From RBG-16-66-20 sp964564865 (GTDB taxonomy: Bacteria > Pseudomonadota > Gammaproteobacteria > Burkholderiales > SG8-39), in NCBI GenBank assembly GCA_964564865.1, contig CAZMDA010000077.1, forward strand, positions 1-14,330: a stretch of 14,330 nt of DNA, written 5' to 3'. The position numbers and the translations under genes are program-made. This document shows positions 7,703 to 13,438 of this stretch, in pieces; position 1 is the stretch's first letter, and each line of letters begins with the position of its first letter. Under the pieces are notes generated by a model. The model saw only the letters and a program-made list of their open reading frames with translations, did no database searches and had not been told where the DNA came from.

Positions 7703-8280
7703 TCACCTCAGGAGCAGCGCCGCGATGCCGGCGAGCACCAGCGCCGCGCCCGCCAGCGTGCGCCCGGTCAGTTCCTCGCGGTTCTTCAGGATGAACACGC
7801 TCACCGGGAAGATCAGGATGGGCGTGGTGTGCACCACCAGCGTCGCCAGCGCGATCTCCATCCGCAGCATCGCCGCGGAGATGAACACCGAGCCCAGGCT
7901 CGTGGTCACGCCGCAGGCGAGGTAGAGCCCGATCGCCTTGCGGTCCGCCGCGCGCAGCTGCGCGCCGATGCGGCCCCAGTCGCGCGTGACGAGCACCTGG
8001 CACAGGAGCGCCGCGGCCGACGCGATCGCGGTGCCGAGGAAGATCTCTTCCCAGGTGCGCGTCGCGATGCCGCGCAGCACGTTGCCGAAGCCGAAGCCGG
8101 CGACCGTCAGCAGGCCCGCGATGAAGCCGCGCCTGGCCTGCGCCGCCGTGACCCGGGTGGCGCCGGCGCGCGGCTGCGTGAGCCACAGCCCCAGCCACAC
8201 CAGCGCCATCAGGCCGATCTCGTACCAGCCCAGCCGCTCGCCCACCAGCAGCCAGGCGCCCACCAGCGCGAAGGCCGGCG
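7703..8280 (-). CDS. EamA/DMT-family transporter, partial (N terminus lost in assembly gap)
   Basis: The C-terminal 191 residues of an EamA drug/metabolite transporter. The visible part opens with GAWLLVGERLGWYEIGL, the conserved glutamate-containing end of the first EamA repeat. A charged linker follows, then the second repeat: a VAGFGFGNVLRGIATRTW helix, EEIFLGTAIASAAALL, LYLACGVTTSLGSVFISAAM, ATLVVHTTPILIFPVSVFIL and a last helix ending in ALLLR. About seven of the usual ten membrane segments are seen, so roughly 90-110 residues are missing at the start. EamA proteins usually export metabolites or amino-acid-like compounds. Its place inside the operon suggests efflux or exchange of a pathway intermediate. 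Any frame that joins it through the N run to upstream sequence is artificial. Confidence 0.85.
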
Positions 8281-8380
8281 NNNNNNNNNNNNNNNNNNNN
8301 NNNNNNNNNNNNNNNNNNNNNNNNNNNNNNNNNNNNNNNNNNNNNNNNNNNNNNNNNNNNNNNNNNNNNNNNNNNNNNNN
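8281..8380. other. Assembly gap (100 N)
   Basis: Exactly 100 undetermined bases, the conventional placeholder for a gap of unknown size. The crotonase gene to the right lacks its C-terminal third (about 85-90 codons) and the EamA gene to the left lacks its N-terminal third (about 90-110 codons). The true gap is therefore probably at least about 550 bases, and it could also hide a small gene. Confidence 0.97.
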
Positions 8381-8895
8381 GCCTGCCGTGCGCCGATGGG
8401 CTCGCCCAGCGCCACCAGTTCGAACGCCGCCTTGCGCCCGACCTGGCGCGACAGGTTCGCCATGACGATCGCGGCCACGATGCCGTGGCGCGTCTCCGGG
8501 TAGCCGATCTTCGCGCCCTCGGCCATGACGGCCATGTCTGCGGCGATCGCGAGGCCCGCGCCGCCGCCCATGGCCGCGCCCTGGATGGCGGTCACCACGG
8601 GCTTCGCCATCTTCGAGAACGCGAGGTGCAGTTGCATGGTCAGCTCGGCCCGCGCCTCGACGAGGTCGTGATTCTCCGGCGTCAGGTCCTTGAACTCGGC
8701 GAGGTCCGCGCCGGCGCAGAAGCCCGGCCCCGCGCCGGCAAGCACGACGGCGGCCACGCCCTCGTCCCTGTCCGCGGCGCGCAATGCCTCGAGCAGCGCG
8801 CGCGTGAGCTCGCTGTTGAGCGCATTGCGCTTCTCCGGCCGGTTCATGGTCAGCACCCGGATCGGGCCGCGGTCTTCCACCAGCAGTACGCTCAT
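8381..8895 (-). CDS. Enoyl-CoA hydratase/isomerase-like crotonase, partial (C terminus in gap)
   Basis: The first 171 residues of a crotonase. Visible motifs are MNRPEKRNALN (17-27), FCAGADLAEFKDL (59-71), QGAAMGGGAGLAIAADM (105-121) and KIGYPETRHGIVAAIVM (129-145). Glu134 matches the second catalytic Glu (E164 of enoyl-CoA hydratase). The first one (E144) is replaced by Gly114 in GGGAGL, a form also found in some hydratases of the LiuC branch and in one-Glu isomerases, so the reaction could be isomerisation or another crotonase reaction. The ATG at 8895 overlaps the stop of the flavoprotein gene (ATGA), which fixes the start. The C-terminal 85-90 residues, including the trimerisation helices, are hidden by the gap. 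Confidence 0.88.
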
Positions 8896-9836
8896 GCAGC
8901 CCCCAGTCTGCGCCGCGCATCCGCAAGCTCCGCCGCCAGCCGGCGCATCACCTCGGCGGCGGGGAGGATGTCGTCCACGAGGCCGGCGGACTGGCCGGCC
9001 TCGACCTTGCCCCATTGCACGTCGCCGTCCAGTGCCGCCTGCTTCAGCGTCGCCTCGCCAAAGAGCTTCTCCAGTTCCCCGGCGGAGGCGCCGGCGCGTT
9101 CGGCAGCGGCGTACTTCTCGGAGAACGCGTTCTTCAGCTGGCGGATGGGATGGCCGCCGCGGCCGACGAAGGCGGTGTCGCCCACGTCCGCCTTCAGCAC
9201 CGCTTCCTTGTAGGCCGGGTGCACGCTCGCCTCCGGCGTGGCGATGAAGCGCGTGCCCAGCTGCACGCCCTCGGCGCCCAGCGCCAGCATGGCCGCGATG
9301 CCGTAGCCGTCGGCGATGCCGCCGCTCGCCACCACCGGCAGCTTCACGGACTTCACCACCCGCCGCACCAGCACCAGCGTGCTGACCTCCGCGGGCGGCG
9401 GATGGCCTCCGGCCTCGGCGCCGTCCACCACCAGCGCGTCCACCCCCGCGGCCTCGGCCTTGAGCGCGTGCTCGACCGACGCCACGACATGCAGCCACTT
9501 GGTGCCGATGGCGCGGAAGCGCGCGAGGTGCCCGCGCACCCCGCCCTGCGAGGCCACCATCACCGGGATGCGCGCCTCGAAGGCGATGTCCAGCAGCTGC
9601 GGCGCGCGCGGGTTGTTGAGCGGGATGTTCACGCCCCAGGGCTTCGCGGTGCCGGCCTTGATCTCCGCGACCGCCCTTGCGAAATCCTCCACCCGCATCG
9701 GCCCGCCCGCCAGCACGCCCATGCCGCCGGCATTCGACACCGCGATGACGAGCGCAGAGTTGGACGAGGCCCAGCTCATCGCCGCCTGGATGATCGGGTG
9801 CTCGATGCCGAGCAGCGCGGTGATGCGCGTCTTCAT
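8892..9836 (-). CDS. Nitronate monooxygenase / FabK-like FMN enoyl reductase family protein
   Basis: A 314-residue FMN TIM-barrel protein of the 2-nitropropane dioxygenase family. Motifs are an N-terminal HPIIQAAMSWASS (13-25), SNAGGMGVLAGG (34-45), WGVNIPL (67-73), DGAEAGGHPPP (138-148) with the family's catalytic-type His145, SGGIADGYGI (171-180) and the phosphate-binding GVQLGTRF (190-197). Automatic annotation would call it nitronate monooxygenase. However, the second half (AYKEAVLKA, then a DGDVQWGKVEAGQSAGLV block near the C terminus) also resembles FabK, the FMN enoyl-ACP reductase, so an ene-reductase acting on an unsaturated acyl-CoA is equally possible. The ATG at 9836 overlaps the MarR stop, and the gene's stop overlaps the next crotonase start. 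Its neighbours are CoA enzymes; no nitro-compound gene is visible. Confidence 0.9.
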   Translation of the reverse strand: MKTRITALLGIEHPIIQAAMSWASSNSALVIAVSNAGGMGVLAGGPMRVEDFARAVAEIKAGTAKPWGVNIPLNNPRAPQLLDIAFEARIPVMVASQGGVRGHLARFRAIGTKWLHVVASVEHALKAEAAGVDALVVDGAEAGGHPPPAEVSTLVLVRRVVKSVKLPVVASGGIADGYGIAAMLALGAEGVQLGTRFIATPEASVHPAYKEAVLKADVGDTAFVGRGGHPIRQLKNAFSEKYAAAERAGASAGELEKLFGEATLKQAALDGDVQWGKVEAGQSAGLVDDILPAAEVMRRLAAELADARRRLGAA

Positions 9837-10303
9837 TCCACCGCTTCGCGCTGGATGAAGCGCCGGGCCTCGTCCGCCAGCTTGTCCAGCACCGCGTCCA
9901 GGCAGGCCTGCTCCTTCGCGCTGAGGCAGCCGAGGAACGCATCGTTGCGCTCGGCCGCCGCCGCGATCAGGCCGTCGTAGACCTTCCGCCCGGCGCTCGA
10001 CAGGCGCAGCTTCACGCCCCTGCCGTCGGCCTTGTCCTCCGCGCGCAGCACCAGCCTGCGCGCCGAGAGCCCGGACACCACGCGGCTCATCTGGCTCTTG
10101 TCCACGCCCGCGGCGCGCGCGAGCTCGTTCAGCGACAGCGGCCGGTCCGCCCCGCCCAGCAGCGCCACGGTGCGCCACTCCCACAGGCTGACGCCGAACT
10201 CGCGCCGGTAGCGCATCTCCGCGCCGCGCGACAGCAGGTTCGCCACCCGGTGCAGGCGGTAGGACAGCAACTCCTTGATGGTCGGGGCGGCGCGCTGGAG
10301 CAT
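9833..10303 (-). CDS. MarR-family transcriptional regulator
   Basis: A 156-residue winged helix-turn-helix repressor of MarR type. After two N-terminal dimerisation helices (about 8-35) come WEWRTVALL (41-49), the DNA-binding part LSLNELARAAGVDKSQMSRVVSGL (56-79) and the wing LVLRAEDKADGRGVKLRL (84-101), with the conserved D-x-R signature at Asp93/Arg95. A C-terminal helical dimer region ends at 156. Members usually repress divergent or own operons and release DNA when a phenolic or CoA ligand binds. The gene sits inside the operon it probably controls: its ATG shares one base with the PcaG stop (TGATG) and its stop overlaps the flavoprotein start, so it is made together with the enzymes. The likely target is the palindrome in the divergent promoter at 12505-12519 (inference). 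Confidence 0.92.
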   Translation of the reverse strand: MLQRAAPTIKELLSYRLHRVANLLSRGAEMRYRREFGVSLWEWRTVALLGGADRPLSLNELARAAGVDKSQMSRVVSGLSARRLVLRAEDKADGRGVKLRLSSAGRKVYDGLIAAAAERNDAFLGCLSAKEQACLDAVLDKLADEARRFIQREAVE

Positions 10304-10851
10304 CAGTCGTCGAAGAACGGGGTCTCGCCCTCGCCGCGCAGCCGGATGTCGAAGCGATAGCGCCCCTCGCCTTCCTTCTTCGCCACCAGCAGTGCGCGGC
10401 GCGCGGCCGGGACCGCGTCCAGCACCGGGTCCGGACCCGCCGCGAAGAACAGCGTGGTCTTGAGGATGCGCATGATCCCCGAGAACATGAGGATGAGGTT
10501 CGCGTGTGCCTGCCGGCCCGGCGCCGCGCCCGGCAGCACGGTGCGGAAGCGGTAGACGCCGTCCTTGTCGGTGGCGGCGCGTCCCCAGCCCAGGAAATCC
10601 GGATCCTCCTGCCCATGCCGCGGGTCGGCGGGATGGCGGTAGATGCCGGCGGCATCCGCCTGCCAGATCTCCACGATCAGGTTCTCCAGCGGGCTGCCGT
10701 CCTCCTGCACCACGCGGCCGACGATCTCGATCGGCTGGCCGCGCGCCGGGCGGCCCTCCAGCTGCGTCAGGTCGTTGGCGCCCGCGTCCACGTAGCGCGG
10801 CGGGAAGAACGGGCCGACGGTGGCTTCGCCGGTCGGAATCGCCGCCCTCAT
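10303..10851 (-). CDS. pcaG: Protocatechuate 3,4-dioxygenase alpha-subunit-like protein (PcaG-like)
   Basis: A 182-residue intradiol dioxygenase fold protein, alpha-type; PcaG is usually about 200. It starts TGEATVGPFFPPRY (7-20) and has the shared core GRVVQEDGSPLENLIVEIWQ (45-64), AAGIYRHPADP (67-77), DKDGVYRFRTVLPG (95-108) and ends ETPFFDD, as PcaG proteins do. The iron ligands of the beta subunit are not kept: Ala110 replaces the second Tyr, and HAN (116-118) replaces the His-x-His pair, although one Tyr (71) remains. That is the normal pattern for the non-metal alpha subunit, which shapes the active site in the alpha-beta protomer. It is ATGA-coupled to the beta subunit gene upstream and shares a base with the MarR start downstream. 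The symbol is by homology only; the ring substrate may not be protocatechuate. Confidence 0.88.
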   Translation of the reverse strand: MRAAIPTGEATVGPFFPPRYVDAGANDLTQLEGRPARGQPIEIVGRVVQEDGSPLENLIVEIWQADAAGIYRHPADPRHGQEDPDFLGWGRAATDKDGVYRFRTVLPGAAPGRQAHANLILMFSGIMRILKTTLFFAAGPDPVLDAVPAARRALLVAKKEGEGRYRFDIRLRGEGETPFFDD

Positions 10852-11552
10852 GGCTGCGCCGCCGTGGCCCTGCGCCCGCGCAGCACGATCTCGTGCTCGA
10901 AGACGAGTTCGTTGTACGGGTCGCCGGTGGGCGGGACGTACTTCGCCACCAGCCGCTCGCGTGCCGCGGCGTCCGGCACCGCGTTCAGGATCCGGTCCTG
11001 GGCGTTGAGCGGCTCGCCCGGGAAGTACATCTGGGTCACCAGGCGCGACAGCCACACCTTGCCGAAGAGCGAGAAATGCACGTGCGGCGGGCGCCACCAG
11101 CCGTCGCGCGTAGGCACCGGGTAGGCGCCGGGCTTCACCGTGCGCAGCTCGAAGGCGCCGGCCTGGTCCGTCACCAGGCGCGCGGCGCCGTAGAAGTTCG
11201 GGTCCACCGGGGCGTGGTCGTCGTCGTTGGGATGGATGTAGCGGCCGGCGCCGTTGGCCTGCCACATCTCCACCACGGTGCCCGGCACCGGCGAGCCATC
11301 CTCGTCCGTGACGCGCACTCGAAGGCGGATCACCTGCCCGATGGCCTGCTTCGTGCCGCTGCCCGCGATGTCGCCGCCCAGGAGCTGCACGCGCCGGGCC
11401 ACTTCGATCGGCCCGGTCAGTTCGGACAGCGTCGGCGCGCGCTTCACCAGGGGTTCGGCCGGCGTGCGCCAGGGCGTCTGCGGATAGCCGGCGATGATGC
11501 GCGCCGGCTGCGTGCGCTCGTCGCGCGGCAGGATGGCGTAGGCGCGGCTCAT
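10848..11552 (-). CDS. pcaH: Protocatechuate 3,4-dioxygenase beta-subunit-like protein (PcaH-like), iron-binding
   Basis: A 234-residue beta subunit of normal PcaH length. It catalyses intradiol (ortho) ring opening of a catechol-type substrate with non-haem Fe(III). All four iron ligands are present and correctly spaced: Tyr105 in GRYIHPNDDDHAP, Tyr144 in RTVKPGAYP, and His157 and His159 in RPPHVHFSLFG. The Arg next to this site (Arg154, after WW) matches the conserved arginine of the Pseudomonas enzyme, and all five keep the same spacing as there. DPNFYGAARLVTDQ and the C-terminal FEHEIVLRGR also fit. The ATG at 11552 overlaps the TauD stop; the gene's stop overlaps the alpha start. Usual downstream genes (pcaB, pcaC, pcaD) are absent from the window, so the substrate may differ from protocatechuate. 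Confidence 0.93.
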   Translation of the reverse strand: MSRAYAILPRDERTQPARIIAGYPQTPWRTPAEPLVKRAPTLSELTGPIEVARRVQLLGGDIAGSGTKQAIGQVIRLRVRVTDEDGSPVPGTVVEMWQANGAGRYIHPNDDDHAPVDPNFYGAARLVTDQAGAFELRTVKPGAYPVPTRDGWWRPPHVHFSLFGKVWLSRLVTQMYFPGEPLNAQDRILNAVPDAAARERLVAKYVPPTGDPYNELVFEHEIVLRGRRATAAQP

Positions 11553-12481
11553 TTGCGGCGCTCGAACTGGCGCACCGGCGCCTTGCGCGGCGGCGTGCGC
11601 GGATTGACCATGCCCGGGCCGGCGACGGTCTCGGGCCGGTACTCGCCCTGCACGCCCACCGGCGCCTCGCCCGCGATGGTGACCCGCTCCATCAGGCGCC
11701 GGTGCGGGTAGTAGTCGTGCGGCGCGTAGTGCTGCACCGAGCGGTTGTCCCAGATGACCACGGTATCCACCTCCCATTTCACGCGCAGCTGGTACTCCGG
11801 CACGCTCGCCTGCGCGTAGAGGAACTGCAGCAGCGCCTGGCTCTCGTCGTCCTTCAGGTCGCGGATGCGGATCGTGAACTGCGGGTTGACGTAGATCACC
11901 CGGCGGCCGGATTCCGGATGCACCGCGACCACCGGGTGCCAGGGATTGGGGAACTCGTCCTCGATCTCGCGCAGGCGCCGGCGGTGCTCCGGGGTGTTGT
12001 CGAACAGCGAGCGGAACGGCTTGAAGTCGTGCAGCGCCTCCAGGCCGTGGATGTGCCGCTTCATGCGCTCGGACAGGCCGCGGTAGGCGGCGGTCATGCT
12101 GGCGAAGCAGGTATCGCCGCCGGCCGGGGGCAGGACCCGGGCGCGCAGCATGGTCGCCATCGGCGGGCTGGCGCGGAAGGTCTCGTCCGTGTGCCAGATG
12201 TCGGTGCGCGCCGCGGGATGGTCCTCGGAGTAGTCCAGCACCATCACCTCGGGCTTGTCCTCCCGGTTGGGCGAGAACGGGTGCACCGACAGCTTGCCGA
12301 AGCGCGCGCCGAAGGCCATCTGGTCCTCCAGCGCGATGTCCTGGCGCCGGAACACCAGCACCTCGTGGCGCACCAGCGCCTCGCGCAGGGTGCGGAACAG
12401 GGCGTCGTCCAGGCGCCCGAGGTGCACGCCGCGCACCTCGGCGCCGATGAAGCCGTTGATGGGCAGGATCTCGATGGCCAT
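11549..12481 (-). CDS. TauD/TfdA-family 2-oxoglutarate-dependent dioxygenase
   Basis: A 310-residue Fe(II)/2-oxoglutarate oxygenase of the taurine / 2,4-D dioxygenase family. It carries the facial triad: His97 and Asp99 in DIWHTDETF, and His251 in WDNRSVQHYAPHDYY; Arg266 in RRLMERVTIAG would bind the 2-oxoglutarate carboxylate. Other family blocks are GFIGAEVRGVHLG (10-22), HEVLVFRRQ (39-47) and LPPAGGDTCFASM (117-129). Members hydroxylate next to a heteroatom and so split ethers (TfdA), sulfonates (TauD) or alkyl sulfates; the substrate here is not readable. It is the first gene of the long minus-strand operon. Conserved sequence begins right at the N terminus, so the ATG at 12481 is secure even though the promoter -10 element ends only 7 nt before it and only a weak AAGG lies upstream. 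The stop is ATGA-coupled to the PcaH-like gene. Confidence 0.93.
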   Translation of the reverse strand: MAIEILPINGFIGAEVRGVHLGRLDDALFRTLREALVRHEVLVFRRQDIALEDQMAFGARFGKLSVHPFSPNREDKPEVMVLDYSEDHPAARTDIWHTDETFRASPPMATMLRARVLPPAGGDTCFASMTAAYRGLSERMKRHIHGLEALHDFKPFRSLFDNTPEHRRRLREIEDEFPNPWHPVVAVHPESGRRVIYVNPQFTIRIRDLKDDESQALLQFLYAQASVPEYQLRVKWEVDTVVIWDNRSVQHYAPHDYYPHRRLMERVTIAGEAPVGVQGEYRPETVAGPGMVNPRTPPRKAPVRQFERRK

Positions 12482-12483
12482 GG

Positions 12484-12513
12484 TTGACCTTATAAGCCGA
12501 TGTAGTTGATACT
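12484..12513 (+). promoter_or_regulatory. Divergent promoter of the lyase-MetE-like operon (leaderless)
   Basis: On the plus strand TTGACC (12484-12489, five of six -35 bases) is followed by an 18-nt spacer and GATACT (12508-12513, four of six -10 bases). Again exactly 7 nt separate the -10 box from the ATG at 12521. No Shine-Dalgarno sequence precedes this ATG. The geometry mirrors that of the opposite promoter, and the two overlap almost completely. Confidence 0.55.
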
Positions 12514-12518
12514 GTCAA
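12489..12518 (-). promoter_or_regulatory. Sigma-70-type promoter of the TauD-PcaHG operon (leaderless)
   Basis: On the minus strand there is a perfect TTGACA -35 box (12518-12513), an 18-nt spacer and TATAAG (12494-12489), which matches five of six -10 bases. Only 7 nt separate the -10 box from the ATG at 12481, so the expected transcript start falls on or next to the A of the ATG. An AAGG overlapping the -10 box would serve as a ribosome site only if transcription began further upstream. Confidence 0.7.
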
Positions 12519-12519
12519 C
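12505..12519. promoter_or_regulatory. Candidate operator palindrome between the divergent genes
   Basis: GTTGA (12505-12509) and TCAAC (12515-12519) form a perfect 5-bp inverted repeat with a 5-bp centre. It covers the -10 box of the plus promoter and the -35 box of the minus promoter, so a protein bound here would block both. Size and form suit a MarR-type dimer, and a MarR gene lies in the operon; the pairing is inference. Confidence 0.45.
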
Positions 12520-12520
12520 C

Positions 12521-13438
12521 ATGTCGGCCGCCGTCCTCTGCGAGTGCTTCGCCCGCGACGGGCTGCAGCACGAGCCCGCGTTCATCCCCACGGCGGTGAA
12601 GCGCGCCCTGATCGAGCGCTTCGCCGCGCTGGGCTTCCGGCGCATCGAGGCCACCTCCTACTCCAATCCGAAGGTGGTGCCGCAGTTCGCCGACGCCTCC
12701 GACCTGCTGCGCCAGCTGCCGCGCCGCGAGGGGGTCCACTACAAGGCCACCTGCGCCAACCCGAAGGCGGTGGAGCGGGCCCGCGCCGACCAGGAGGCCG
12801 GCTTCGGCGCCAACGAGATCAGCCTGCTGGTGTCGGCCACCGAGTCGCACACGCAGAAGAACCTCAGGCGCAGCCGCGCCGGGCAGTGGGCCAACGTGGA
12901 GGAGATGGTGCGGACCGCCGACGGGCGCTTCCGCATGGTGGGCACGGTCTCGGTCGCCTTCGGCTGCCCCTTCGAAGGCAAGGTCGATCCCGGCGTGGTG
13001 GCCGAGGATGCGGCGCGCTTCGCCGCGCTGGGCGTGCGCCACGTCGCCATCGGCGACACCACCGGCATGGCGACGCCGCTGTCGGTGCGCGACCTGTTCG
13101 ACCGCCTGTCGCAACTGGATGGGCTGGTGCCCATCGCCCACTTCCACGACTCGCGCGGCACCGGCCTGGTGAACTACGTCGCCGCCTGGGAGGCGGGCGT
13201 GCGTCATTTCGATTCCTCGTTCGGCGGCGTCGGCGGCCATCCGGCCAAGGTGAAGTACGGCGGCGGCCATACCGGCAACGTCTGCACCGAGGACCTGGTC
13301 GGCCTGTTCGAATCCATGGGCATCGCCACCGGGATAGACTTGGATGGATTGCTTGCGACCGCGGAAGCCTGCGAGCAGGCGCTTGGCCGTGAGCTGCACG
13401 GCCGCGTGACACGAACCGGATTGAACCCGCTGAAATGA
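12521..13438 (+). CDS. HMG-CoA-lyase-like DRE-TIM metallolyase (atypical active-site loop)
   Basis: A 305-residue protein of the 3-hydroxy-3-methylglutaryl-CoA lyase family, full length. Key parts are ARDGLQHE (11-18) with Arg12, metal-binding Asp13 and Gln16; RRIEATSYSNPKVVPQ (40-55); IGDTTGMATP (177-186); HFHDSRGTG (207-215), whose His207 and His209 bind the metal; and GHTGNVCTED (249-258), where Asn253 is the last metal ligand. The catalytic-loop cysteine of true HMG-CoA lyases (GGCP, Cys266 in the human enzyme) is replaced by His240 in GGVGGHP. The loop up to the metal Asn is four residues longer, so the retro-aldol substrate may differ from HMG-CoA. ATG 12521 is chosen because RDGLQ lies at the normal distance; a TTG at 12506 is the only alternative. 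It is read divergently from the TauD operon and ATGA-coupled to the MetE-like gene. Confidence 0.9.
   Translation: MSAAVLCECFARDGLQHEPAFIPTAVKRALIERFAALGFRRIEATSYSNPKVVPQFADASDLLRQLPRREGVHYKATCANPKAVERARADQEAGFGANEISLLVSATESHTQKNLRRSRAGQWANVEEMVRTADGRFRMVGTVSVAFGCPFEGKVDPGVVAEDAARFAALGVRHVAIGDTTGMATPLSVRDLFDRLSQLDGLVPIAHFHDSRGTGLVNYVAAWEAGVRHFDSSFGGVGGHPAKVKYGGGHTGNVCTEDLVGLFESMGIATGIDLDGLLATAEACEQALGRELHGRVTRTGLNPLK

Larger units (their letters stand above)
12479..12523. repeat. 10-bp perfect inverted repeat holding both start codons
   Basis: CATGGTTGAC at 12479-12488 and GTCAACCATG at 12514-12523 are exact reverse complements, 25 bp apart. Each arm contains the start codon of one gene and most of the -35 box of the other gene's promoter. 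The symmetry centre is at 12501. Confidence 0.9.

Noticed and set aside
7703..8926. Apparent 407-codon fusion through the N run
   Set aside because: The part right of the gap is the crotonase gene in the wrong frame; only the part left of the gap (EamA) is real. The N run bridges frames artificially.
12544..13392. Second plus-strand frame inside the lyase gene
   Set aside because: Plus-one shadow with Arg/Gly-rich composition; the lyase frame carries all the conserved motifs.
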